Assembly (NCBI RefSeq): GCF_035207705.1
Contig: NZ_CP128187.1
Location: forward strand, 2,728,001-2,792,000
Source: Maribacter sp. BPC-D8
GTDB lineage: Bacteria > Bacteroidota > Bacteroidia > Flavobacteriales > Flavobacteriaceae
Length of the DNA stretch: 64,000 bases
Reading direction: 5' to 3'
The first letter of the stretch is position 1. Every line of letters starts with the position of its first letter. Below the pieces are notes generated by a model. The model was not told the origin of the DNA. It saw only the letters and a program-made list of their open reading frames with translations, and did no database searches. The translations under genes and the position numbers were made by a program. Shown piece by piece: positions 46,341 through 54,448 of the stretch.

Positions 46341-46582
46341 TGACAACAAAGCCTAAACGTAATACGGACTTAAGGGCAAAAACGAATGGTTTGTGTATAT
46401 TTATAAATACACTAATCCCGATAGCTATCGGGAATGGATTTAGCTTTGGAACAAAAAAGAAAAAGCAAAACCCGCCCGAAAGTGCCTTTTCGGTACGGGC
46501 GGGCAATACCCTTTAGCTGCATCGGCAGACGGAAACGAAAAGTTTCCTTGCCACCGCAACACGATAAAACTTGCCGCTGGCA
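46341..46582 (+). repeat. attC-like site J with two inserted palindromes
   Basis: R'' TGACAAC (46341-46347) extended (AACTAATGACAAC) matches the start of cassette 10 at 12 of 13 positions. The right end is degenerate; by alignment with site G, R' is GCTGGCA (46576-46582). The site is lengthened by TCCCGATAGCTATCGGGA (46416-46433) and by a hairpin CCCGCCCG..CGGGCGGG (about 46470-46503). Confidence 0.65.
46416..46433. repeat. 18-bp perfect palindrome TCCCGATAGCTATCGGGA
   Basis: A perfect 18-bp palindrome lies inside the middle of site J at a point where sites A and B have no insertion. As I recall, the same octamer-based palindrome is very common in flavobacterial genomes. It appears to be a nested small repeat. 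Confidence 0.75.
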
Positions 46583-46621
46583 AACCAGAAAAGTTCATAA
46601 AAGCATTTCTTTAAACTCCAT

Positions 46622-46894
46622 ATGAAAAAGCTTAAAATATTATTCTAACTGTATGTATTCTTAATACTCGTGTCATGCGGAAATAGTAAGAAACAATCCT
46701 AAATTATAAGTGATTGGAATTTAGTCCATATTTATAAGGATGGTGTAGCTATTTTAGATAACGACAAAGTTAAAGAGGTATGTCAACTTAAGATTAATCA
46801 AATTATTATTGAGCTAAATCGAAATGAAGATTTGTATGCAGCCTTTGAAATTAATAAAGGTATAATTACATTGTCTCGTAGTACGTACCCTTAA
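46622..46894 (+). pseudogene. Decayed cassette lipoprotein gene
   Basis: One frame reads MKKLKILF, stop, LYVFLILVSCGNSKKQS, stop, then 63 further codons beginning IISDWNLVHIYKDGVAILDN to a TAA at 46892. Restoring the two stops gives a ~90-residue lipoprotein with a lipobox (LVSC), in the position of a cassette gene 40 nt after the R' of site J. The rest of 46895-47225 has no gene. Confidence 0.7.
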
Positions 46895-47123
46895 TATAAC
46901 TGAAATACAGAATTAAGTTAACCGATACACTATTGTCATTTTTTAAATCGGCGGTAAAATCTTTGAGACTAAGTCATATAGATAAAAACTACAAATCTAT
47001 GCGGCTATTCCTTTAAAAAATGATAATTCAAGTCAGATCAATAGGTAGCAGTATAATACAAAACCATATTTGCCACAAATTTCATAGTATCTGCTTCAAA
47101 ATTGCTGTAATGATAAATTAATG

Positions 47124-47141
47124 GATGATAAATTTATCATC
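47124..47141. promoter_or_regulatory. 18-bp palindrome upstream of the glycoside hydrolase genes
   Basis: GATGATAAATTTATCATC is a perfect palindrome, preceded by a partial direct copy (ATGATAAATTAAT at about 47110). It lies 85 bp before the carbohydrate-binding gene. It could be an operator; this is inference. Confidence 0.4.
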
Positions 47142-47225
47142 ATATCAATAATTTAACTTATAAGAAGCACAGTTATGAAAATTAAATTTATCACTTTCAT
47201 ATATCCAGAAAATTAATCGAATATT

Positions 47226-48482
47226 ATGAAGTTAAAAATCAATATTGTATTAGCAGGATTTCTATCAATTTCTTTAGGTAGTATAGCACAACAGCTCGAA
47301 GAACCAACTATAAACGAAAATGTTTTTTTTGAAGGAAACGACGAAATTATTACTGTTGAAGCCGAACATTTTTATAAACAAAGCAAAAGTAAAATCAGAC
47401 AGTGGTACCGAAAATCATCAACTGAAGCAACTAAAATGGCGAGAGATGAAGATGAAAAATATCACCTTGGCGCAAGTAACAATACTTATTTAGAAATTCT
47501 ACCCGACACAAGAGTCACTGCTGAAGATGAGCTAATTGCAGGTGAAAATTTTTCAAATGAAGCAGGTCAAATGGGTATTCTTCATTATAAAGTAAACATC
47601 AGTAGTCCTGGCCGGTATTATGTTTGGGCGAGAATATTTAGTATGGGTGCAGAAGATAATGGCTTACATGTAGGAATTGATGAAAACTGGCCAGAACACG
47701 GTCAACGCATGCAATGGTGCGAAGGAAAAAATGAGTGGACTTGGGGAAGCGCACAACGTACAAAACTTATACATTGTGGTGTTGCAAAACAAATTTATTT
47801 GGATATCAAAAAAGCGGGGATACACGATATTCAGTTTAGTATGCGAGAAGATGGTGTCAAACTAGATAAGTTTCTTTTAACTAAAGACATTGATTATATA
47901 CCTAATGGAAAAGGTTATGCAGAAATAAAGAAACAAGCTACAGCTCTTTCTTATATAGATGAAATTGCAAAAACTGTGAATGGAACGAAAATCATGAAAG
48001 CTATTGATTTTCCTATTAAAAATACCAATTTTTATTTGGATAATGCATGGCTTGCCATAAATCCTGAAAAATATAAAGAGGCTGCAGTATCAACAGATTT
48101 TCCTTTTGAAAATGGGATGTACGATATCATTTTTATTGGTGTTGGAGAAAATGATGGGCAATCAGGTTTTCAAATGTTAGTAAACGGAAACGAAGTGGGT
48201 AAATATTCCGCTCCTTTGAGTAAAAATTCCTTCGAAGAAAGCATAAAATACAACAAATTATGGAAAAACATTGAATTCAAAAAAGGCGATAAAGTAACGG
48301 TAGTTGCCACAGTGGGTACTGATGGAACAGAATTTACTCGTGGCCGTTGGGGAGGCATTATATTCGCTCCCAAATTGAAAGGAAAAGATATTCTTGAAAA
48401 TTCGAAAGCATTTTCTATCAAGAAAAACGTCGGATCAGAAACAATTGTTAGCGGATCAGTAACTATACCAAAAGATAAATAA
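47226..48482 (+). CDS. Secreted carbohydrate-binding-like protein of a xylan cluster
   Basis: The 418-residue protein has a signal peptide (ISLGSIAQ). The first module (about 38-215) begins ITVEAEHFYKQ and has PGRYYVWARIFSMGAEDNGLH and FSMREDGVKLDKFLL, matching the jelly-roll module found at the C-terminus of GH115 enzymes. A second beta-sandwich module (about 240-400) has GVGENDGQSGFQMLVNG. No catalytic residues are apparent. It is followed after 1 bp by a GH10 gene, suggesting xylan binding. Confidence 0.7.
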   Translation: MKLKINIVLAGFLSISLGSIAQQLEEPTINENVFFEGNDEIITVEAEHFYKQSKSKIRQWYRKSSTEATKMARDEDEKYHLGASNNTYLEILPDTRVTAEDELIAGENFSNEAGQMGILHYKVNISSPGRYYVWARIFSMGAEDNGLHVGIDENWPEHGQRMQWCEGKNEWTWGSAQRTKLIHCGVAKQIYLDIKKAGIHDIQFSMREDGVKLDKFLLTKDIDYIPNGKGYAEIKKQATALSYIDEIAKTVNGTKIMKAIDFPIKNTNFYLDNAWLAINPEKYKEAAVSTDFPFENGMYDIIFIGVGENDGQSGFQMLVNGNEVGKYSAPLSKNSFEESIKYNKLWKNIEFKKGDKVTVVATVGTDGTEFTRGRWGGIIFAPKLKGKDILENSKAFSIKKNVGSETIVSGSVTIPKDK

Positions 48483-48483
48483 C

Positions 48484-49599
48484 ATGATATATAAAAAACG
48501 AAGTTGTTCTCAAATTGTAATTATTCTTGTCGCCTTAATTGTGTTTACTTTTACAGCCTGTAAAAGTTTAAACCAAAAAACTACGGCTGAAGCAGGTTTA
48601 AAAGACGTTTCAGAATTTCCAATTGGTACGGCAATTAATATCAACAAATTGATCAATGATCAAGCATTAATGGCTTTGCAGATTTCAAATTTCAATAGTA
48701 TTACAGCTACTGGTGATATGAAAATGCGGTCGATTTTACCTTTTGAAAACGAGTTTAATTGGAAAAAGGCCGATACCCTATTGTATTATGCCAACAAGCA
48801 CAACCAACGTCTTTTTGGTCATAATCTTATTTGGCACAGTAGTACACCTAAATGGGTAGAAGAAAAGGGTGCTAACGATAGCTTATGGTTAGGAGAATTT
48901 ATGAAAGATTATATTCATAAATATGTCGGTCGATACAAAGGAAAAGTCGCAGGATGGGATGTGGTTAACGAAGCGTTTGAATCTAAAGGTGGTGCCTATA
49001 GAAAAACATTCTGGTACAATAATTTGGGTAAAGAATATATTGCAAATGCCTTTCGATATGCCCATGAAGCAGATCCTGAAGCCGTGTTGTTTTATAATGA
49101 TTTTAATATTGAGCGTGATACTTCAAAATTAGATGCCGTTTTAAAAATGGTCGAAAAATTTAAAAAAGAGGGAGTACCTATTCATGGCATTGGTTTTCAA
49201 ATGCATATCCGCATGGATACTCCAAATGAAGTCATTGCTTATTCATTAGAAAAAGCGGCTGAAACAGGTTTGCAAATTCACTTGTCTGAAGTCGATATTA
49301 TTTTTAATTCCCACAACGACGAAAGATTAGGTGGTATTGAAAATTATAGTTCGATTACTAATGAAATGAAACTAGCACAGGCTGAAAAATATAAAAATCT
49401 AGTTCTAATGTATCGTAGCATAGTTCCGAAAGAACAGCAATTTGGGATTACATTTTGGGATTTTACAGATAGAGATTCTTGGATTAAAGGTTTTTTTAAT
49501 ATGAAAGATTGGCCTACTATTTATGATGATGATTTAAAACCTAAACCAGCCTATTATGGTTTTCTAGAGGGTTTAAAAGTGGAAATAGAAAAGAAATAA
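48484..49599 (+). CDS. GH10 family endo-xylanase-like lipoprotein
   Basis: The 371-residue protein has a lipoprotein signal (FTFTACKSL) and a complete GH10 TIM barrel. Features: FGHNLIWHSSTPKW near 111-124, the acid/base Glu163 in WDVVNEAFE, and the nucleophile Glu269 in IHLSEVDI. The family hydrolyses internal beta-1,4-xylan bonds by a retaining mechanism. The lipid anchor suggests a surface or periplasmic location. It is the central gene of a three-gene polysaccharide-degrading unit. Confidence 0.92.
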   Translation: MIYKKRSCSQIVIILVALIVFTFTACKSLNQKTTAEAGLKDVSEFPIGTAININKLINDQALMALQISNFNSITATGDMKMRSILPFENEFNWKKADTLLYYANKHNQRLFGHNLIWHSSTPKWVEEKGANDSLWLGEFMKDYIHKYVGRYKGKVAGWDVVNEAFESKGGAYRKTFWYNNLGKEYIANAFRYAHEADPEAVLFYNDFNIERDTSKLDAVLKMVEKFKKEGVPIHGIGFQMHIRMDTPNEVIAYSLEKAAETGLQIHLSEVDIIFNSHNDERLGGIENYSSITNEMKLAQAEKYKNLVLMYRSIVPKEQQFGITFWDFTDRDSWIKGFFNMKDWPTIYDDDLKPKPAYYGFLEGLKVEIEKK

Positions 49600-49620
49600 T
49601 ATAAATAATATAAAAAAATT

Positions 49621-50610
49621 ATGAAGTTTACATCCCTACTTTTTTTACTACTAGTTATAAAGCTTCATGGTCAAGATACTAAGATTGACCGTGAGTTTTA
49701 CCATGCTAAATACGAACCCGAAAAAGGAATTTATCATGGTGCTGGTCAAGACAAAATCGGATTTAAGGATTATGTGGATGCCGTTGGTCATGATAAACTG
49801 CCAATAATTTACATGACCTATGTTAATATAACCGCACCAGTAAAAAAGATCGAAACTTGGGGAGAAGACTTAAAACGTGTTTTAGACAGCTTACCGAATG
49901 GGATCATGCCTCAGATAGGTTTAGCATTTACTGGCGGTAAGGATACAGGGGCAGGTTTAGACAATGAAGTTGCCAACGGAAAATATGATGCTCAATTGGA
50001 AACATTTTATATGGCGCTTTTGAAATTAGATAGACCATCCTTTACTAGAATTGGTTATGAGTTTGAGGGCGATTGGAATGGGTATTCATCTGAAAGTTAT
50101 AAAAAGGTATTTATTGCTATTTCTAAGGCATTCAAAGAAAAAAACATAAAATCGGCTACGGTTTGGTGCTCGGGTGGTGGTTCTGCAGACTTTATAGGTC
50201 TTGAAAAATTAATGGCATATTATCCTGGTGACCAATATGTAGATTGGTGGGGTATTGATATTTTTAGTCCAGAAGAGTTTTTAAATATTGAATTGAAAAA
50301 CTTTTATGATGCTGCTCATACTCAAAAAAAACCAGTAATGATAGGTGAATCTACACCACGATACGTTGGGGTTTTAGACAGTGAAATTTCCTGGAATAAA
50401 TGGTTTAAACCTTATTTCAAGATGTTATATGATAACCCGGGAATAAAAGCATCTTGCTACATCAATTGGGATTGGGTGTATTGGTCTAACAAAATTGGTT
50501 TTCAATGGCATGATTGGAAAGATGCTCGTATAGAAAAAAATCCATTTGTATTGGAGGCATATAAAACGGAAATGGAGAATCCAATATTTATTCATCTTAA
50601 TAACCAGTAA
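49621..50610 (+). CDS. GH26-like clan A glycoside hydrolase
   Basis: The 329-residue secreted protein (signal LVIKLHGQ) has a TIM-barrel pattern. A probable acid/base Glu147 lies in RIGYEFEGDWNGY and a nucleophile Glu243 in VMIGESTPRYVG, after VDWWGIDIFSP. These resemble GH26 and related clan A enzymes, but the family is not certain. It lies 21 bp after the GH10 gene, consistent with joint breakdown of a xylan-type polymer. Confidence 0.7.
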   Translation: MKFTSLLFLLLVIKLHGQDTKIDREFYHAKYEPEKGIYHGAGQDKIGFKDYVDAVGHDKLPIIYMTYVNITAPVKKIETWGEDLKRVLDSLPNGIMPQIGLAFTGGKDTGAGLDNEVANGKYDAQLETFYMALLKLDRPSFTRIGYEFEGDWNGYSSESYKKVFIAISKAFKEKNIKSATVWCSGGGSADFIGLEKLMAYYPGDQYVDWWGIDIFSPEEFLNIELKNFYDAAHTQKKPVMIGESTPRYVGVLDSEISWNKWFKPYFKMLYDNPGIKASCYINWDWVYWSNKIGFQWHDWKDARIEKNPFVLEAYKTEMENPIFIHLNNQ

Positions 50611-50629
50611 GAAAAAACAAAAACAGTCT

Positions 50630-50673
50630 TATAGTTTTTAATTGTGTTCTCGGTTTTGAACATAAAAACTATA
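50630..50673 (+). terminator. Hairpin after the glycoside hydrolase operon
   Basis: TATAGTTTTTA (50630-50640) and TAAAAACTATA (50663-50673) form an 11-bp perfect stem, 20 bp after the last stop codon. There is no T-run after it. It probably marks the 3' end of the operon transcript. Confidence 0.5.
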
Positions 50674-50847
50674 GTCTATCTTCTCAAAAGAATAGATTAA
50701 GACCCTTTACTAGGTGATGGGTAAGTACAATTAATACTAGCACAGAAAGTGTTGCAAAACTTTGAGAATAAAAATTAGTAGCATGAATAATTTTGATCTA
50801 AAACGCCTTACAACAGGGTTTAAAATTAATTCGAGTATGATGTGCTA

Positions 50848-51039
50848 CCTATAAGCCCTTGGGCATGTTTGTTAAGTTCTAAAGATATTTGGTATTTCGC
50901 TTTGGACAAGAAAAAAAGAAAAAGCCGCCCGAATGTACCCCTTCGGTACGGGCGGGCAAAACCAAAAGATTTCGCTTTGTGCGTGGCGGAAAGCAAACGC
51001 TAGTTTGCTCCCGTACTGTTCATAGCCAGACCGTTGTAT
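50848..51039 (+). repeat. attC-like site K (left end eroded)
   Basis: The right end is intact: CCCGTACTGTTCATAG as in site D, then R' GTTGTAT (51033-51039). The left end keeps only CTACCTATAA and GGGC, with R'' lost. The middle contains a GCCCGCC-type hairpin (GCCGCCCG..CGGGCGGGC, about 50925-50956) related to the one in site J. The region 50674-50847 shows nothing else recognisable. Confidence 0.7.
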
Positions 51040-51062
51040 GCCATTTTGACCCGTCCTGAAAT

Positions 51063-51443
51063 ATGTATACAAAACACTTCAAGTATATGTATAAAAATGA
51101 TGGATATGTAAAACGCTATAGTGAGAGCTTTAAGCTCAAGGTATTGGCAGAACTAACCAAAGGAAACCATTCCAAAAGACAAATTGCATTAACTTACGGT
51201 ATACAATCCAGTACTATAAACGTATGGATAAAAAAGTACGATCGTAAAGATCTAATGAACACCCGTGTAACCGTGCAAACAGACGATGAACTTTCCCGTA
51301 TCAAAGCCCTGCAAAAAGAGCTAAAGCAACTTAAGGACCTTCTTATTAAAAAGGACCTGGACAAACTGGTGACCGATAGCTATCTCGAGGTCGCTGCTGA
51401 GAACCTGGGCTATAGAGATGTTGAGGAATTAAAAAAAACTTAA
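51063..51443 (+). CDS. IS3-family transposase OrfA, copy 2 (shortened C-terminus)
   Basis: The 126-residue product equals copy 1 up to VEELKK, then ends at an early TAA because the poly-A run has eight A instead of nine. A -1 shift on this run now meets a TGA before orfB, while a +1 (or -2) shift would join orfB. HTH and coiled coil are unchanged. Confidence 0.85.
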   Translation: MYTKHFKYMYKNDGYVKRYSESFKLKVLAELTKGNHSKRQIALTYGIQSSTINVWIKKYDRKDLMNTRVTVQTDDELSRIKALQKELKQLKDLLIKKDLDKLVTDSYLEVAAENLGYRDVEELKKT

Positions 51444-51456
51444 ACATAAAGCCTTG

Positions 51457-52314
51457 ATGAAAGTAGCACCGATAAACCGTAATGAAAGGCTGTATTCAAT
51501 TGGTACTATCTGTAATGCCTTTGATCTGAAAAGAGATGCCTATTACAAATTTCAAAAACGTTTTGTTATCAAAAAACAGATAGAACAGGATATAATCGAA
51601 CTTGTTCGGGAAAGTAGAAGAACACTACCTCGTGAAGGTACCAGAAAACTCATGAGATCATTAAAAGATGAGTTTTATAAGTACGACCTTAAAGTAGGTA
51701 GAGACCAGCTGTTCCGTATCCTAAGAGAAAATCGATTGCTCATTAGAAGAAAGAAGTACTCCTCTAGAACCACCAATTCATATCACCGGTTTTACAAGTA
51801 TGGCAATATTATAAAAGACTTAAAAATCAATAGACCTAATCAAGTCTGGGCTTCCGATATAACCTATATCAGAACCATTAAAGGATTCTGTTACCTAGCA
51901 TTGATTACAGACATGTACTCACGTAAAATCGTTGGGTTTGACCTAAGTGATAGCCTAGAACTAAAAGGTTGTGTCAGAGCTTTAAATAAGGCTATTTACA
52001 ATGCCAAAAACATTGACCACCTTATTCATCACTCGGACAGAGGTATTCAATATTGCAGTAATGTCTATACCCAAATACTAAAAAGAAAGAAAATTAAAAT
52101 CAGTATGACTGAAGAAAACCATTGCTATGAAAACGCCCTAGCAGAAAGGGTAAACGGTATTCTAAAAGATGAATTTTATCTTGACCAAACCTTTACCAGC
52201 GTGGTACATGCTAAAAAAGCAGCCAAAAATGCAATCAAACTATACAACTCTAAAAGATTGCATTTATCTTTAGATTATAAAACACCTAATTACGTGCATC
52301 AATATGCCGCTTAA
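51457..52314 (+). CDS. IS3-family transposase OrfB, copy 2
   Basis: The 285-residue rve transposase has intact DDE residues (WASDITYI, HHSDRGIQY, LAERVNGIL). It differs from copy 1 by scattered substitutions such as YSIGTI for LSIGTI and KFQKRFV for KYQKRFL. It starts with ATG at 51457; an upstream TTG is also possible. Confidence 0.9.
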   Translation: MKVAPINRNERLYSIGTICNAFDLKRDAYYKFQKRFVIKKQIEQDIIELVRESRRTLPREGTRKLMRSLKDEFYKYDLKVGRDQLFRILRENRLLIRRKKYSSRTTNSYHRFYKYGNIIKDLKINRPNQVWASDITYIRTIKGFCYLALITDMYSRKIVGFDLSDSLELKGCVRALNKAIYNAKNIDHLIHHSDRGIQYCSNVYTQILKRKKIKISMTEENHCYENALAERVNGILKDEFYLDQTFTSVVHAKKAAKNAIKLYNSKRLHLSLDYKTPNYVHQYAA

Positions 52315-52376
52315 AACTAATATTAATCTGTAGCCGTATTTTAGGACGTGACATTTAAAAAGCAGATGAACAAATT

Positions 52377-53078
52377 ATGATAATGCCTTCTGACAAGGAC
52401 TATAAGTCTGCTAAAAAAATAAAACAAGGAATCTCAAAAATAAATAAAGAATTTGAGTCACTTGCTGAATGGATTGACCAAAAATATGAAGTCAAAACGT
52501 TGAACATTTTCTTTGATTACATTCATAATAACAAAGCTCATCCCAGACTTCAAATCTGTCTTGAACACGCAAGAGACAAGGGGAAATTTATGGATAATAG
52601 AACCTATAATTTTGACAAAGCCAAACAAAAGGAAATTGCAAATAAATTTGAGGAGTTTACAACAATTGATAAAAATAAATCTAAGCCTAGTTTCCTAAAA
52701 ACACTTTTTGGTCTAAAACGCAAAACCGACAACTTATATGTTTACTTTACTGAATTTGAATCAATTGCCAAAATGGAGGCGAATCTTAGTATTCCTGATA
52801 AAGAAATAAAAAAGTTAAAGGACGCTTTAAATAATGATGAATTATGGGAAATTGCCAAAAGATTTTCCGGAGTAACATATTTCTTTTATACCGACGAACA
52901 ACTAAAAAACATTGAATATTCGAAAACGCATAAAAAATGGTCTGAACAGTATTTTGAACTACTACAGAATTATGATGAATTTGGATATTTTAAGAAAGAT
53001 TATTTCAATGTTCATTTAGATAGTAAAGAGAATTTTGACAACAACTATGAAAGCAATTGGTATTACTACTATAAATAA
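52377..53078 (+). CDS. Last cassette: protein of unknown function
   Basis: The 233-residue cytosolic protein begins MIMPSDKDYKSAKKIKQGIS (a second ATG is two codons in). It contains LAEWIDQKYEVKTLNIFFDY and an aromatic-rich C-terminus (YESNWYYYYK). No family recognised. IS copy 2 separates it from its R'. The cassette end R'' follows the stop after 4 bp. Confidence 0.7.
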   Translation: MIMPSDKDYKSAKKIKQGISKINKEFESLAEWIDQKYEVKTLNIFFDYIHNNKAHPRLQICLEHARDKGKFMDNRTYNFDKAKQKEIANKFEEFTTIDKNKSKPSFLKTLFGLKRKTDNLYVYFTEFESIAKMEANLSIPDKEIKKLKDALNNDELWEIAKRFSGVTYFFYTDEQLKNIEYSKTHKKWSEQYFELLQNYDEFGYFKKDYFNVHLDSKENFDNNYESNWYYYYK

Positions 53079-53082
53079 AAAA

Positions 53083-53210
53083 GGCATACAACAAAGAACT
53101 GAGGTGCAAAACAAACAAATTCTTCTTTAATCTAAGCCAAGTGTATAAGTTACTGATGAACCAAAAACGAGTGTACCTATTTACATAATGAACCATAAAA
53201 TTATAGTTAG
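53083..53210 (+). repeat. Half site L at the right end of the array
   Basis: R'' GGCATACAAC (53083-53092) is the exact reverse complement of the start of this cassette (51033-51042). No matching L' is visible downstream; a possible R'-like GTTAGCA lies at about 53206. It appears to be an eroded terminal site. Confidence 0.6.
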
Positions 53211-53349
53211 CAAAAATCAAAAAAAATATCTAAAAAGGTAATGAAGTACAAATTGCCATACTGTCTAAACCTTTCAACAAATAACCACCAAGCAGCCCAT
53301 AAAATAGGGAAAATCTAAACCTTAGAGATTAAAATAAATCTATCAAGAA

Positions 53350-54306
53350 ATGAGAATAAACAACCTTAAATTTTTACTAGTTATACTATCATATTTTGCT
53401 ATCTCTCAACATGTCAACAGTCAATCTAAAATTTATTTTAACAAAGACTGGAAAACAACCACTAAAGAAGAAGCTCAATATTATAGAATACTTCAAAAAA
53501 AGAATGACTCCCTTTTTCATATCAAAGATTATTACATCAATGGTAACTTACAAATGGAAGGTTATTTTTCTAATTTGGAAGAAGAAACATTAGAAGGGGA
53601 AAATGTATTTTATACTGCTAATGGCAAAATTTCTGATAGAGTAAATTATAAAAAAGGCATTTTACACGGCCTACGAACTGTTTACCTAGAAAATGGTAAA
53701 ATAGATTACACAACCGAGTATGTAGATGGTACCGTTTATGAAGGGGTAAATATGGGTGGCTATTACAAAGAATTTTACGAAAAAGGTAAATTGATTAAAA
53801 TGGTAGAATTCGATGCACCAAATTATTTCAACAAGCTTGCAACACGAATATACGGTATAGAAAAAGACACCATATATTGGATGAGCAATAAAGGCGACGA
53901 ACTTATAGGCACTGGTATATATGACAGTTCGAGTTCTAAGATTATAGATGGTTTAGATATCTCGCACCAGCTTTTAATAATTGTATACACCAACTACAAA
54001 AACAGTAAAAGAGAAGGTATTCAAAAAGTATTTTATAGAAATGAATTACTAGCAGAACAAACCTTTGTTAATGATGTTGTAGTTCTAGAAAGATCTATAA
54101 ACCCATTCACTGGTGAAACTGTAGAAATCAATTTTAAAGATGGAGAACCTTACAATGGCCGCCTTTTTCAATTTGATCAGTTTACTCAATATTACAATGA
54201 ATATATTTATAAAGAAGGTGAAGTCAATATTGCAAACTACTATGAATTAGTTGATGGAAAATTACAACTGAACACTGAAAAGTCATATAAAAAAACACCT
54301 GAATAA
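53350..54306 (+). CDS. YwqK/MORN-like secreted protein
   Basis: The 318-residue protein has a signal peptide (YFAISQHVNSQ). MORN-like units such as YYINGNLQMEGYFSN, FYTANGKISDRVNYKKGILHG and YLENGKIDYTTEYVDGT follow. The family is often annotated as YwqK-type antitoxin without functional evidence. It follows the array end and may derive from a former cassette. Confidence 0.8.
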   Translation: MRINNLKFLLVILSYFAISQHVNSQSKIYFNKDWKTTTKEEAQYYRILQKKNDSLFHIKDYYINGNLQMEGYFSNLEEETLEGENVFYTANGKISDRVNYKKGILHGLRTVYLENGKIDYTTEYVDGTVYEGVNMGGYYKEFYEKGKLIKMVEFDAPNYFNKLATRIYGIEKDTIYWMSNKGDELIGTGIYDSSSSKIIDGLDISHQLLIIVYTNYKNSKREGIQKVFYRNELLAEQTFVNDVVVLERSINPFTGETVEINFKDGEPYNGRLFQFDQFTQYYNEYIYKEGEVNIANYYELVDGKLQLNTEKSYKKTPE

Positions 54307-54330
54307 TTGAGTTTATATGTCTCGTAAACG

Positions 54331-54406
54331 TGGTCAAAACTTGCTTGCTTTTTTTTATGATTTAATTTAAAATTTAAACCAATCTAAGCATAGCACGTTT
54401 TGACCA
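54331..54406. repeat. 76-bp element with inverted ends
   Basis: TGGTCAAAAC (54331-54340) and GTTTTGACCA (54397-54406) are perfect 10-bp inverted repeats, followed inward by TTGC and GCAC (3 of 4 pair). The middle is AT-rich. It may be a hairpin terminator between convergent genes or a tiny non-autonomous element. Confidence 0.5.
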
Positions 54407-54448
54407 GGCTAACTTCTAAAAATCTTTATTATAAATTAAAATAACAAA

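Larger units (their letters stand above)
51047..52353 (+). mobile_element. IS3-family insertion sequence, copy 2
   Basis: This 1307-bp element has the same ends as copy 1, flanked by TTT (or ATTT). The first 306 bp are identical to copy 1 by eye, and the rest differs at many positions. It sits exactly 14 nt from the G of R' (51033), as copy 1 does. A lost A in the orfA end alters its frame relation. Confidence 0.9.

Noticed and set aside
34786..46582. Plain REP/BIME-type intergenic palindromes
   Set aside because: Such repeats do not explain why the start and end of each gene unit are complementary to each other and differ from unit to unit.
47063..47075. Possible R'' (TTTGCCAC) for the cassette starting at site J
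   Set aside because: Only part of the expected complement is present and no L arm follows; too short to support.
34786..53092. CRISPR array
   Set aside because: Repeats are 133-199 bp, far apart, with full genes between them and no short direct repeats or cas genes.
33783..53092. An integron integrase hidden in the array
   Set aside because: No reading frame on either strand shows the tyrosine recombinase R-H-R-Y pattern; only DDE transposases of the IS copies are present.
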